Shown here: in pieces, positions 50,498 to 63,489 of the stretch | How positions within the stretch are numbered: the stretch's first letter is position 1 | How the letters are laid out: every line of letters starts with the position of its first letter | Notes under the pieces: model-generated | The model's database searches: none | The model's input: only the letters and a program-made list of their open reading frames with translations | Told to the model about the DNA's origin: nothing | Made by a program: the position numbers and the translations under genes | Assembly (NCBI RefSeq): GCF_024679245.1 | Contig: NC_090174.1 | Location: 20,744,024 to 20,808,023 of the forward strand | Length of the DNA stretch: 64,000 nt | Source: Pseudorasbora parva | Lineage: Eukaryota; Chordata; Actinopteri; Cypriniformes; Gobionidae | Reading direction: 5' to 3'

Positions 50498-52259
50498 TGT
50501 TATACAATTACTCTTAATATTCCATGTTTAAAAGTTGTTTAAGTAGGCCTAACTTCAACTGTCATAAACCACTACTAACATGGTCATGAGAGTTGGTATC
50601 TCTGGTGAGAGGAATTCCATCAGTGTCCTTGTGTGTATTTCACCCGCAGTGCATTGACAGCTGACACGCATCGCGTCTATTATTCTTTGCTACAATATTG
50701 CAGTGTCTCATGATGACGTCGTTACTTTCTGTATTTTTCTCATCCCCCTCCAACGTGTCAACTTTATCATAGTCCTAAACAAAATGCCTGTTATTTTTAG
50801 CAAAAAGCTTTTGTTTATAGTTCACTAGAGACCATGCTTATGCACCGTGTCAATCAGGTCGTCTTGCGCCAGTCTCTGACTGGTATGGCTTGAGCACAGA
50901 ACGCTCGCAGATAAAGTGAATATAACAGTAGGCGTAGTCCTAAGGTTCTAAAAATGTAAAAAGTAAACAAAACATAATAGCTTCCCAAAACGGCTTATAA
51001 GCCACATGCACCACACTCAGACATTTGCTAAAGACTGTAGGTCATTCTTTATATTAGGCGTATTTAATGTAGGCCTATTTACATCTAACATCTGTACATT
51101 TACATGTACTTTCTTATACAAATTTATGTAAAATTCTAAAAGATAATGGCTATAATTATTCGCGAAATCACCACCAGATGGCGTAATGGGACAGCTCACC
51201 ATAAAAAACTAAAAGGCTGCCAAACAAAAACTGTAAAATATGTAAAACATCCTAAATGAAATAAAATGCAAAAACTTTTAGCCAACAGAAATGTAGGCTA
51301 CATTAAATGTTTTACAGAAAAAACTATTTTATTTTGTTATAGCTATAGGCTACTGTTATTTCCAAATATCAATGATGGGCTAAGGGCACAGGGGGGTAAT
51401 TATGGATAGCTATACTTTACTGTAATTACATCACGCAGGCATTTTTAATATAAACTTAATGTAAAACATGTACACAATAAATAGGCTACATTGTATCAGG
51501 TTTTAAATGTTAATACATAGTAGCCTAGTTAGAATACTTAATACATTTTTGATTTAGGGTAAACAGGTCTAAAGATTAAGCTATTTTTATTTTTTTATTT
51601 TTTTATTTATCTATCTCGCCACAATGTGTAGGCTGTTAGTAAAAAAAGTTTACATTTTAAATTAATATTGCCAGGCTTCTCGAGGTATATTTTGTGTAAA
51701 ATAATTTGTGGGACAAAAAATTCCTTTTCCTGGATGAAAAGCATGGTTAATTATTGAACATCTTTTGTTCTTTTTTCTGTTATTAGTGATTAACTGGTGT
51801 ACATTTTAGAGCTACAATGTATGTGTATTAGCTTCACAAATATCCAAGAGTGAGCAGTCGATATGAACACTACACACTGCCACAACAAATTGCCCCCCTC
51901 ATTATCCAAATCAATTGGCTTCAGCATTAGGTGTTTAGGTAAGTGTAAATATTTTTTTTATTGCAAATTACATTAAGGGGCCTTTTACCCTACCCCCATG
52001 TGATCTTGCATCATATGAGCTATTGATAACAATATGTAGCCTACCTATAGCCTAATCATATGTAAAATATTATGAGGCCAAAATGAGTCAATGAAAGGGT
52101 ACAACTCGGCTTTTAATAATGAAAAGCGAATTTAAAAATGAAAGCGAAACTGTTGTTTAATATGGCCAAACAACGTTGTACAACATTTTCAACAATTTCA
52201 GATTTTGAATAGCCTTTGTGAAAAAAGCCCTTGTTGCGCATGACACAACCGCAGTAACT
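50498..52259. promoter_or_regulatory. sh2d3c-cfap157 divergent intergenic region
   Basis: The two genes are transcribed away from each other, with about 1.8 kb between start codons. A CpG-containing stretch around 50700-50730 (ATGATGACGTCGTTAC) includes a palindromic CRE (TGACGTCG-like) word. The remainder is AT-rich, with poly-T/A near 51585-51610. No gene is visible. Confidence 0.4.
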
Positions 52260-52274
52260 ACTGTCCATGGCAAC
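52260..52274 (+). promoter_or_regulatory. Candidate RFX X-box upstream of cfap157
   Basis: ACTGTCCATGGCAAC matches the ciliary X-box pattern RYYNYY-N(1-3)-RRNRAC with a 3-base spacer. It ends 65 bases before the cfap157 ATG, where X-boxes of ciliary genes typically sit. RFX factors, often with FOXJ1, drive such genes. Confidence 0.55.
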
Positions 52275-52339
52275 AAGAAACAATTACATTTGTTTAAGTT
52301 ACTTCTCAGACTGTTAAGTTTAAAGCACGTAAAAGTTCA

Positions 52340-55300
52340 ATGCCTCCCAAAAAGAATGGAAAGGGCAGCGGAGATATATCAAATAAAAAGGAAACTATTG
52401 CGCCGGAACAGAAAAACGGTGAAGAATTAACGGAGAGTGACAAAATCTTTTACCGGGCTCAGATACGTGATTTGGAGGAACGACTGGAAAGGTGAGAGTT
52501 CTGGCAATTTACCACGACCACTGAAATTGTTGTTTATTTTGTTACATAAGAGTTTTATGGAGGTTTAGCCTACACGACATTCAAATACGTATGAATTTAT
52601 TTGAGAAAAAACCGACAACCCCAAAAATAAAACGCATTTGCACATTTATATGTGAGTCCTAAAGCAATGGGCACGTGGCAGGAAACACTCACCTAATGAT
52701 GATGTCGATGTTTGACCACTTGATAGAAGTTTCAGTACGTTTACTTAAATATATAAGGTTATAATTGCATCTTCAGAGTAATAGAAGGCCAAATGTGTTT
52801 TACTCGTTTAGCCCTGGTCTGTGCCTTTGTGGGAATTGGGAAATAAAATGAGCAGACTTTGGATTATTATATATTTAATGTTAATAATTTACCAGACAAT
52901 ACACTTAACCAGGCAATATACTTAACCAAATATGTCATACAGGAAGTGCCTCATTCGTGTTATTAAGAGCTGCGACCTTGTCTTTTTTCTTGCAGATACC
53001 AGCATAAATGTGATGAATTGGAGGTTAAAGAAAAGGACTTATCCTCTAAGATTGATAATGTGGAGAAAGGGAAGAAAGACATTGTTGTCTACCTGAAACG
53101 CACACTGGCTCAAAAAGATTATGAACTGACTGATCTGGAGGAGACTTTATCAAGACACCAGAAAGCCCAAGAGGCTGAGAGAGAGTCTTTTGAGTTACAA
53201 CTGAGCATGCTTAGACATGAACTTCAGGAAAATAAGGAAAAACTCACATCTGAGAACATGGCGCTTGGTAAAAGATTCTGTGCAGTCACATATTTTCATA
53301 TATCCAAAACAAATCTAAAATAAAATGTAAACATACCAATTGTCTCTTAGTGTTAAAAATAAAGGTTCCTAATGGCATTGGTGGTTCCATGGAACCTTTT
53401 CATTGATCAAAGGGTTCTTTGTATTGGGAACGTTTTTTCAGATTATTTGAATATTCTTAACACTAAGAATGTTAATAGAAACGTTTTTTAGTCAGGCAGT
53501 ATAATATAAGTTTATGGTGATAAATGCACCTACCTATCAAGATTGCCAGTGTCCCTAATTAAAATGTGTTTACCTTTTTGTGTTCAGCCGGCAAGTTGGC
53601 GTCTTTGGAGGAATTCTCTATGCAGAGAGAGAAGCTTATGGCCGAACGCAGGTCTTTGGAAGAACAGCTTCAAAATCAAAAAGAGGAACATCAAGTGCAA
53701 ATCTATAATCTGGAGAAAAAAGCTGTATTGGACAATGACAGGTGAGCATGTTCGTACTCATCATTCAGAGATCAAAGTCATGGAAAGTGCATTCTAAACT
53801 GAATATGACTCTTATGAACTCTTATTTATAAATATTGTGCATTCATCATTTTCATTGAATGACTGCAATGTAAGGGCTTACAAAGAGGCATTTGTTAAGT
53901 TAGTTATCAAGTACATCTGTGCTTGGTATATACAGCATGTATAGAACTGCATTCAAAAGACACTAAGGATATATATATAGGCAATTTATTGGAAACTGCA
54001 TTTAAACTCAAACAGGCCGTTCATCAGCTGATCAAAAGTTTAAGACCATAGCCCAAAGATAAACGCACAACAGTACTAAAAGTGTCAAAAAAGGACTCAG
54101 TAGTGAGTAGCCCCACCGTTCTTGTTGATCACTTCAAAAACTCGCTTCGGCATGCTTGATGCAACTGTTTCCAGGAGGCTTGTGGGAGCGTTGCTCCATG
54201 TGGTGGAGATGACTTCACGAAGGGCATCCACGGTCTGGAACTGACGTCCATTTTTGTAAACTTCCCTTGCCATCCATCCCCAGATGTTCTCAATGGGATT
54301 TAGATCAGTGTGAACATGCAGGATGGTCCAAAAGAGCAACGTTATTCTCCTGGAAGAAGTCCTTTGTCAGGCAGGTTTTGTGAATTGCAGCGTTGTCCTG
54401 TTGAAAGACCCAGTCATTACCGCACAGACGAGGGCCCTCGGTCAAGAGGGATGCCCGCTGCAACAGATCCACATAGCCAGTCGCCGTTTGACGCCCCTGC
54501 ACAACCTGAAGCTCCATTTTCCCATTGAAGGAAAAAGCACCCCAGATCATGATGGAGCCTCCTCCACTGTGCCGCGTAGAAAACATCTCAGGTGGGATCT
54601 CCTTGTCATGCCAGTAACGTCCTGAAGCCATCAGGACCGTCCAGGTTAAATTTTTTCTCGTCAGAGAATAAAACTTTCTTCCACTTTTCAATGTCCCATG
54701 TTTGGTGCTCCCTTGCAAATTCTAAACGGGCAAGTTTGTGTCGTGGGAGGAGACGTGGCCTTTGAAGACGTTCTTTGTTCTTGTGACATTTCTATATTAA
54801 ACGACGATATATAATGTTGAAATTGAATATAATGTATAATAATGCAGTGGTGGAATATTTGTGGGTTCTGATATCGTGATAAGTATCATATCGTGATTTT
54901 AGTATTTATATGGAATCGTGAGAATTGCCCATTTTGATTTTGTGGTCAGTTTAACCAACAATGAGCAGTGCATTGGTTACAGTATTTAGTAATCTTTAAT
55001 AATACAAAGGAAATGTCCATTAAATAATATTAATATATACAACTTTTGATTTCAATAATGCATTGAAATTAACATGACATATAAAGGTTGAAATTAACAT
55101 TATTAACTAAAGAACATTACTGAAAAGTGTTATATATTTTTAATACATTTAACAGTCTATATATATTTTTAAATATAGATTTTGAAATATAAAGTGTGTA
55201 AATAAAGCTTTTTAAAATACAAAAAATATTACATTTTATTTATTTGATCTCTTTGGCTAATACAGGCTAAAGAAAGAAATGCTGCAACATGTTGCTGCCG

Positions 55301-56979
55301 TAGCAGCTGAATTCCGGCGGGTATCAGACCAAAAGATGCCCGAGACGACAATGAGGGCCATGCAGGAGAACCTCTCTGTGACGGCACAACTTCAGCAGCT
55401 CTCAGACAAGACCCAGGAGCTGCTGAAGGAGAATGATACTCTACGAGCAAGAGAAAGGCAACTCAAATTAGAGAATGGCATTACAGAACCGCTGGTGCAT
55501 GAACTAACCAAGAAGAATGTTGCTAATCAAAAGGTTGTTAATTCAGCATACTTACCCAGCTAACAGGGAATGTTCTCAGAACTTTGATAATGTTCTGGCA
55601 AGGTTATTTCAAAGTTATGAACAAACATTCTTCCAGTATTGTTAAAAGAATGTTATTTCAAAGGTATTTTAGCAATGATCTCAAGTTATTTCCTGAAACA
55701 TCTTAGTTTTAGTAAATTGTTACTTTTGAATGTTCTCTGAACATTCTAATACATGCATATAATGTTTTGCAAAATATCAAAATGGAATGTTCCATGTAAA
55801 AACTTTTTAAAAAAATGTACAATTCAAACGTTAGGAGAATATTAGCAACACATTCTTGGAACATACTGTATTCTTGTTAGCTGGGTACTTTAATGCATTT
55901 AAGCGATCTTTTTTGCTGTTTTGAAACACATGCATTTTATATAGCCTAATGCTCAAACGAAACATAACTCTTTCTCAAGGTGCTCCATCAGTTGACAGAA
56001 AAGTGCAAGCAAATGCAGTCTGAAGTTGAGAAATGTGCCAAACTTAAACGGGAGCACCAAGAGCTGCTGGACAGTCATTCTGCAGTTTGCACAGAGCTTG
56101 ATGCTCTCAGGTTGGCAGTACCAGTTTTGGCCACAATCTTACATACACTTCCTTTAAATAAATGACTTGAAATACATGTATTTTAATCGTATTACTACCA
56201 CTTACAGAAAGGAACATGCAACAGTTATTGAAGTGCTGAACCAAACAAAAGCTGAAGCTAAGACACACAGGAAAGAGCTTGAGGAGGAAAGGACTCTGAG
56301 AGGTCAGATAAAGACAGTTCTTGAAGAAGCAGCCATAGCACTAAAAGAGGCCTTGAGGGTAAGACATTTTCATTCTGTGCTACAGAAAAGCAAATAAACA
56401 GTAGTCTTACTCTGTTTTGCTTACAGGAAGTCCCTAAAGAGGCAGACTCGGAACTAAAGTTTACTGTAAGACGAAATCAGATGATGCAAAAGCTGCTGGC
56501 TGTGCTGGACAGTGCTGCAGCTTTAGGAAAAGGTCCTGCTCTTACTGAATTTATGCCAGAGGTGGCTTGCAGACGTGATCTTAAAAAAGTCTCTGACATG
56601 AAAAGGTATGAAATGTATTTTATTTAAATGACTTGAAAACAAAACCATAATATAGAATTGATTATGGCAATGTGAATCAATGACTCTCATACTCGCTTTC
56701 AACTCCAGACCAAGTGAACTCCAAAATAAATCTACTAATCTTTCTCACTTTAAAACTGGAGACCTGGGTTTGGTCCCACGCAAAACACACACCACATGTT
56801 CAAAGATGGGATACCTCTCTAGGAGTGCTTATACCTCTCCACATAAGTAAGTAAGTTATGGCACATCAACAGTACAAACGGCATGTGACTATATAATGAG
56901 AAATATTGTTTATATTGCAGCTGATGAATTCATTAGTGTCCATTTAACTCTGTATTTGACTCTGTCTTTTAGGAAATGA
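52340..56979 (+). CDS. cfap157: Cilia- and flagella-associated protein 157
   Basis: Exons: 52340-52491, 52996-53267, 53588-53741, 55266-55533, 55980-56110, 56208-56358, 56427-56605, 56709-56846 and 56973-56979. They join in frame to 483 residues, close to the roughly 520 of the mammalian protein. The start [12 protein letters not shown] is basic. The body from about residue 35 to 370 is almost continuous coiled coil ([53 protein letters not shown]). A basic, Ser/Thr-rich tail follows. The family is needed for sperm-tail morphogenesis and localises to basal bodies; it is a FOXJ1 target. The last exon supplies only two codons and TGA. Intron 3 contains a Tc1-family transposon. Confidence 0.9.
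53980..54790 (-). mobile_element. Tc1/Tc3-like transposon in cfap157 intron 3
   Basis: The minus-strand transposase runs from about 54720 to 54097 in two overlapping frames. The first carries [56 protein letters not shown]. The second carries [20 protein letters not shown] and [17 protein letters not shown], ending [15 protein letters not shown] single frameshift near 54310 separates them, so most of the DDE domain is preserved. The N-terminal DNA-binding part and the 5' arm are missing (the sequence ends at about 54790). Confidence 0.85.
55555..55885. repeat. MITE with CCCAGCTAAC termini, cfap157 intron 4
   Basis: It begins CCCAGCTAACAGGGAATGTT and ends with GTTAGCTGGG, inverse of the start. 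AT-rich interior with repeated GAACATT words. It starts 22 bases after the splice donor of exon 55266-55533. A related copy surrounds 31408-31850. Confidence 0.7.
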
Positions 56980-57137
56980 TCAAGTGAAAAATGGCTGACA
57001 TCTCCATAGTCATACCTCATCACAAGATTTGGGGGGGATATTTTTTAAATAATTACAAATTTCACTGTTGTGTTCATGTCCTGTCATTAGGTGGCAGTGT
57101 TGATATGGATAGATAAGTGAACCTGACCTGAAATAGA

Positions 57138-57143
57138 AATAAA
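57138..57143 (+). terminator. cfap157 polyadenylation signal
   Basis: AATAAA lies 159 bases after the stop codon and is followed by GT/T-rich sequence (GTGTCTTTTTT). It is the only canonical signal in the first 250 bases downstream. Confidence 0.7.
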
Positions 57144-57765
57144 GTGTCTTTTTTAAAAGAAAAATTGCCTATAATTATTACATAGGGTGAATTCACATTG
57201 AAAGGGACACTTTTTGCCATCGAGATGAATAGAAAGTCTAAGTCTCCCAATCAACCTGAATTGACCCCTATCAAATGCTAAAGGAGATAATTATGCTTTA
57301 TCTACTAAAATAGCTTTAAATATAAACAGGACAAATTATTTCAAAGGTTTGCTGATAACTATTTCCCCATCATCCCCTGCTGATGATGTCTTAAATACAC
57401 CATCTGGTTCTAATACCATCTTTCTCCATTGATAACTTTTCAAAAATACTTTTGAGGGATCCTGATCGAGCTGAGCACATTCCTTTGAGATGAATGATAG
57501 CTAACGCTGATGGATATCTTTCTCTTTCTCTTTCGCTCTTTCTCTGGGCCTTGTGTGTGTCCCTGCGGTTGGGTTATTAAGGGCCATATAGTCATATCTC
57601 AACTGGAAATGTTTACACATAGGGGTATAAATGACTCAACCTCATAACGATTTTGAGATCTTATCAAGGGTCAGTGAAAATTATGCCTATCTATTAGGAA
57701 ATGTGTTTCTGGTGACTTTTCAGAAATACTCATAAAAAAAAAAAGCATTAGGTTTGTAACACGTT

Positions 57766-58088
57766 ACAATCAGGTCTTGTTTGTTAACATTAGTTAATGT
57801 ATTCAGTAACATGAACCAATATTAACAATGAGCAATACATTAGTTACAGTATTTATTCATATTTTTTAATGTTAGTTAATAAAAATACAGTTAATTGTTT
57901 ATGTTAATTCACAGTGCATTAATTAATGATAACAATTACAACTTCTGATTTTAATAATCTATTAGTAAATGATGAAATTAACATAACCTAAAGATTAATA
58001 ATGCTGTAAAAATATTGTTCATCCTTAGTTTATGTTAACTAAAGTAGTTCATAATGTTAATGAAACCTTACGGTGAAGTGTTACCATT
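57766..58088. repeat. AT-rich MITE with GTAACAC termini
   Basis: The left part is GTTTGTAACACGTTACAATC followed by GTTAACATTAGTTAATG. The right part is AACTAAAGTAGTTCATAATG and ACGGTGAAGTGTTACC. The composition and AACATTAGTTAATG words are typical of an abundant fish non-autonomous transposon. A partial copy lies at 54950-55090. Confidence 0.6.
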
Positions 58089-58429
58089 AAGATCAAGATA
58101 TAGAACTGTTGGAACAGTTTCAGTTAAGCTGTTATTTTAGTTTAGTAATTGATTGTGTGCATATGTCTCTGGTTAGGCCTTTACCAATTACATGGTAATC
58201 TTATCGCAACGCATATTTAGATTTTTTTCCTTTCAGTTTTAAACAAATTGTTTTATATGATAATGCTGCATAAATAGCTTATCATTTCATTAATCGACTG
58301 CCCATCAGCTGATCTTCAACATGTTTGTTCATAAACATTCATTTTGGATCTATATTGAGAGTCACTGACAATTTTGCACAGTTTTGATTTAGTTTATGGC
58401 ACTCATTCATGGCATCCGCAAACAATGAT

Positions 58430-59100
58430 TGACTGCCGCACAAATTTTATGACTGCATCAGAAAACGTAAAAATGCTGACTTTGGAGGATGCATAGGAAG
58501 GCATCAAGGCCCGTCTGAATTTACTGTTAGCTTCCTGTCTCCTGAGATACCTTCATCTGATGGATTTTTCAAGGCAGCATAGATCCTTCACTGCCTTTTA
58601 TATCCCACAGTCCTATGCATTCCATTTGGTGACAGAAAAAAAAAATGGTGTCTGAAAGTTGCAGTTGCTGACGTTTTTGACCTATGTTTTCCACTTCTGA
58701 TATAATTTCTATCGAGAAATTACTAAATATTTGCTTAGTTATCAAAGCTCGCTCTATTTTGCTTTTGATCATTAAGCCATTACAATGCCTTCAGAAGTCT
58801 GTCCGAAGTCAGTTTCATGAGGTTGTGCGTAATTGCTGACTGCAGAGTCATTGCCTGATAGGGCAGCAAGGCAACAAGTCAACTGCATATGTTTTTGGAT
58901 GCAACTTTTGGCTGCGTCTGAAATCTTAAAAATGTTGCCTTTGCATTCCAAGGCCTCACATCTGAATCTAATGCTAACTTCACTTCCTGTCTCCTGAGAT
59001 AACTTCATCTGATTGATCTTTTAAGGCAGCATAGATATATCCTTCACTGCATTTGATATCCCCAAATCCTGTGTATTTCATTTCGAAACAGTTAAGCAAA
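58430..59100. repeat. Imperfect tandem duplication
   Basis: The word series TTAGCTTCCTGTCTCCTGAG, ATACCTTCATCTGATGG, AAGGCAGCATAGATCCTTCA, CTGCCTTTTATATCCC at 58525-58610 is repeated at 58975-59065. The shift is about 450 bases and there are a few differences. It is probably two partial copies of one transposon. No coding sequence is visible. Confidence 0.55.
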
Positions 59101-61827
59101 AACAGAAAGATTTTAGGTGTCAAAGCTATGGTTAGTGTAGCCTAAATGTAAATGAGATTGCGTTGGAATGTTCAATTACACCAATAGTAATTTTGTCAAA
59201 AACACAACAATTCATACATATTTTATGCTCGTGACAAATCTGCATGACCTCACTCGTACATTTTTGAACAATTTTAGGTTTAGGTTTGAGGTGGTCTTTC
59301 CTAATGATGCTTTATGTAAAATTGTTCGTATTTGTACAAGTGAAGTCAGATAAACCATTAATGATCATTAAACAATTAAGTGAGGCAACAAGTTAGCTGC
59401 CTAAGATTTCAGACGCAGCTAATGGCGTCAAGGCTGTAATGTGATTGGTTGTCAAGGCACACGGGATCCTAGTTAGCTGTTATCTCCAATGGTCAAGTCG
59501 GCCACAGACCCTCGTATCTCCCAATAATGAGACCATCTGTAGTTAAGTGCACGTCGGTTATCCAGTTGTCATTGCGGTGCATTGTGGGATTACATTATTT
59601 TGGTCCACTATAGTTTCGGATATCACTACAAATGGCTTTACCATAGTGGCTATTTAATAGTATAGGGGGCATTTTCGGACATATCCACGCTCTAGTAAGT
59701 GTGCATGGCTTTGTCACACGTTTCCGCCCCCACGGTCATGAAAAAAAAAAAACTATTAAAACTTAATTTTGGAAAAAGACTTTCTCCCAGTGGCTTAACT
59801 GAATTAATGTAGCTACAGCAAAACTAAAGATAACATGTATGCATTCATCTCAGAGAAAAATATTTCTCTCACATTCCATAATGAAATTGGACAAGCTTTT
59901 TCGTCCTTTAGAAAGTGTGCAAAGGATTGTGGGTGATTAAAAGCTGCAAAGTATACACTAGGTGCCTCCTTCAAAATGATCAGAATGAAGGACGTGAACC
60001 GATGGCTGACTTGCCTTTCGATTGTGAAGCACCCCAATCGGTGGTGTGTCCATTGCCCAATGAATCCAGTGCGCATACATTTTTTAAATTGTCCATGGTC
60101 AGTCTGAACTGTCCTCATATGGTCAAGAGTGTTGTAAAGATTCTTCAAGCTTTCTATTTTTGTGTTTAATTGATAAAACAACAGCATATATGGGTTCGGA
60201 ACAAAGCGAGGGTGGGAATGAACATTGTCAGCATGTTTTCATCATTCTTTATTTATTTGAATGGCCAAAAAAGACACTTCAGACAGACAGATATAAGGGC
60301 TGCTGTCCTCCATACTTATATTTCTGTGGTATCAATTTGGTTTAATTTACACAAAACTGAAATCTTTGTTCTTTGGTTTTTGCTGGAGGTAATGTAAAAA
60401 TATTCATTATAAGAATATCCACCTCTTTCTCTGAAATCACAACATGCATTACGGTGAGACCTCAAATTTACACATATAAAGAACAGATATTTAACAACCC
60501 CTTGCGGCAAGATAAGATGGTTCCTGACAGTTTTGATCAAAACAACAAATATTTCACAAGAATTTCATACATTACTCATTTTGATCACAGATATTGAAAT
60601 AATTAACTCACCATGATGTCAAAGCTGTTGCTCATGACAAACCTAATATAATGGTAGAATCTAGTGCTCCGATTTTGATCAGCAACAGTAATATTACAAC
60701 TCAGGTTTGTTATTTGTACACACACCTCAACAAAGACACAAAAATCAGTAATTTTGACAGAGCAGAGCATATTTTCCATGTCAAACAATTACTTCTGCAG
60801 TCAGATAGGGCTTATGCAATTGCAAATATGTACTTGATGTAAAGGCCTACAGCTGAATGATAAAAAGCACAATGGTTTATGAAAACACATTGTCTGCTAT
60901 AATAAAAAGTTATTGTGCCTTTAAAGTTCAAATATTTGTACAAACAAGGCAGAATAAAAGATTCAAAATATTTTTGGCTGGTAAAAAAGATTGTTAACAT
61001 TCCTTTTTTTAAAAAAAATGTATACAAAAATATTCCCTTTCAAGGTATAAAAGGCACTTAAGTTAAAAACATTTGATGGAAACAGAAATCTAACCACAGG
61101 AGTTAAATGCATGTGAATCCATTTCTTTAAAACGTTATGTCCCAAAACACCAAACAAATTCGAGATGGGAGGTAGATGTTTACAAGTAACTTTTCAAGTT
61201 TGGATTCACCTTGACTCATATTCTGGCTATGAATGAATGCATATGTGTGTGTGTGTACGTGTGACCCGCAGATATACACAAGTACACACGACAATGAACC
61301 TGAATTGAATGATATGAGTGACAGTAAACCCCACGTAGAACAGCCAAACAGAAGATTCTTCTTTTTTTAAAGAATCTGTTCATTCGCTATTGCACTTTAC
61401 AGAAAATATACATACACACACATGTACATGTATAAATACACATGATCATGTATAACTATAGAATACAAAATAAGTACTTAATTACAGATGAATGACAAGC
61501 TCCTTATAGCTTGTCCAAATAGATCATGTGCGAAAAACACAACTGTGAATAAATTAAGACTTCGAAGAGTTTAATAAGCACCTCTAACCACACATCCAGG
61601 CCTTGTTTTGCTCTGAAAAGACAGCATCTGTCATCTCGAGCTGCTTGCATAAGAAGTCTTGTTTTCTCCAAAGCTGCTCTAGATTCCTCTTTTCTCATGT
61701 TTCAAGGCTGAGGTCCATGCTTGAGAGGAGAGGTACAAAACTCAAGTTTTGTTGGCCTCTAGGGTAAGAGAAGCTCTCTGTAATCCTGTTGATCAGGGGT
61801 ATTTTAAGGCTTCCATTGTTTCTTTCT
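59101..61827. other. cfap157-col27a1 intergenic, no gene seen
   Basis: The sequence is mostly unique and AT-rich with short open frames in all directions, none with recognisable homology. The part adjoining 61827 (minus strand) is expected to be the collagen 3' UTR. A (GT)n-like stretch at 61246-61260 and ACACAT words near 61410 are simple sequence. Confidence 0.4.
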
Positions 61828-63155
61828 TTATAAAAAGCATACAGGGCCCACCTCCAGGTGGTAATGTGAGCCTGGTTTAGTGCTGGGCAAGTTGTAGATA
61901 TCCACAATGGGCAGTAAGTATGGGTCCTGTGTCCGGAAAATGAACTGTGCCTGATGCCATCGGCCATCTGTGATCTGAGAGGATAAAAGGTGAAAGAATC
62001 AATTGAAAAAATGAGGTAATCTAATAATGACGTGTAAAATAGTTTTTACTTTGCCAAACAGCCCTATTATGTTACACCCGGGTTGCAGCCTTTGATTTAA
62101 TAATCACTCAAAGCTATATCACGATTATTACACAGTCCCATTTATATATGTTAATTTTTAGCTTTCCATCAGCTCACAAACTCCCTGCAGTTTCCTTACA
62201 AACTCTCGTTTGGGTTACAAACCCTGCATTATTTTAAGCATACCCAGCACTCATCCTTTATCAGATCAGGCTCGATGAATCCCCCAGACTCGATTATCTG
62301 TCCGTTCCAGGCTTTAAAGTACACTGAACTAGAGGAAGGTGTTTTGGAATCCCCTGCTGCCCAAACAGAGATGTTCAGACAGTGAATGGTGATGATCTGC
62401 ACAGCCTCTGAGCTCAGGAGGTGGATGAAGTTCATCTGGATCAGACTCACTCCAGTCTCCAACTTTAGGAAAGAAATAACAGCATAATCGATAAATTAGA
62501 ACAATGGAACAATATGAGCAGGAAGAAATGCAGACAGATTTTCAATTTTGAGTGAACTTTTCTATAGAGAAATGGACAAAAAAATCAGAGCTTCCTGAAA
62601 TATGGACATTTAAATTATTATGCCGATTACGATATTATTATTTTGATTGCCGGCTTTAAAGACCTTGGACACAGCAACTGGCTTAAGGCAGGTTTGACCA
62701 CCGTTGGTGAAGTTGCACATCGCTTCAATATTGTCAGAGGAGCAGCCCAGGTTAGGATCTATCCAATAAGTGCCTTTGGTGAAGAAACAGGATAAAAATA
62801 AAATGAATGAGTCCATTCCTATTCTATTCATTCCTATCACACATGACAAACTACAACTGCAATTGGCTATTAGCTACCTTTATTATTTTACATAATTGGT
62901 TGTGTTAATTTAGCTATAAAGAACATCACAGAGATTAAACAATGACATTAACAATGACATTAATAAAATTAACATCATGTACTCACCATCATTCAACTTC
63001 TGTTCGCATTCAAACAGATCTCTGCACATTCTGGCTGGATTCTCCTGCGTGCCCAGTGGGTTTTTGATGCTGTGGATCAGGATGCTGAGGTAGTGAAGAG
63101 TCTTAAAGATCTCGGTTTCCTGGTCCAGCATTGGAAGGTCAGTATCTTGATACAT
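61828..63155 (-). CDS. col27a1: Fibrillar collagen C-propeptide, col27a1-like (3' part of gene)
   Basis: Exons 63155-62987, 62773-62664, 62462-62244 and 61974-61828 join in frame to 214 residues ending VCFL. They form the COLFI domain that nucleates trimer assembly before C-proteinase removal. Visible signatures are [85 protein letters not shown] and [16 protein letters not shown]. Eight cysteines are present, as in full-length fibrillar propeptides, and two N-glycosylation sites (NFT, NIS). The wording fits type XXVII better than types I, V or XI. The triple-helix exons must lie to the right of the window. Teleosts have two col27a1 paralogues; which one this is cannot be decided here. Confidence 0.88.
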
Positions 63156-63489
63156 CTATGAAATGGAATGAAACAATGTCAAGATGGTCTGTAATGTATT
63201 GCAGACTACCCTATGACTATGAGGGCTTTCACACTGGGCACGTATGCTGATGTCTGAATCCAAGTGCGATTGCTGCAACGAGGCAAGCAAGTACTGGTCT
63301 AAGTACTGGTCCTACTGGAAACACAAGCAAAGTCCAAAACTAAACAAAGTCCAAAGTTCCCAAAGCCAAAGTCCCTCCTTGGCTCAGCTGGAGATCTCTT
63401 TTTAAAGGAGGGCCTGAAGCACTGGTCACAGGAATATCCGATTGACTGTTAGTTTTTGTGAAAGGTACCAAGCCGCAATACCTAAGACC

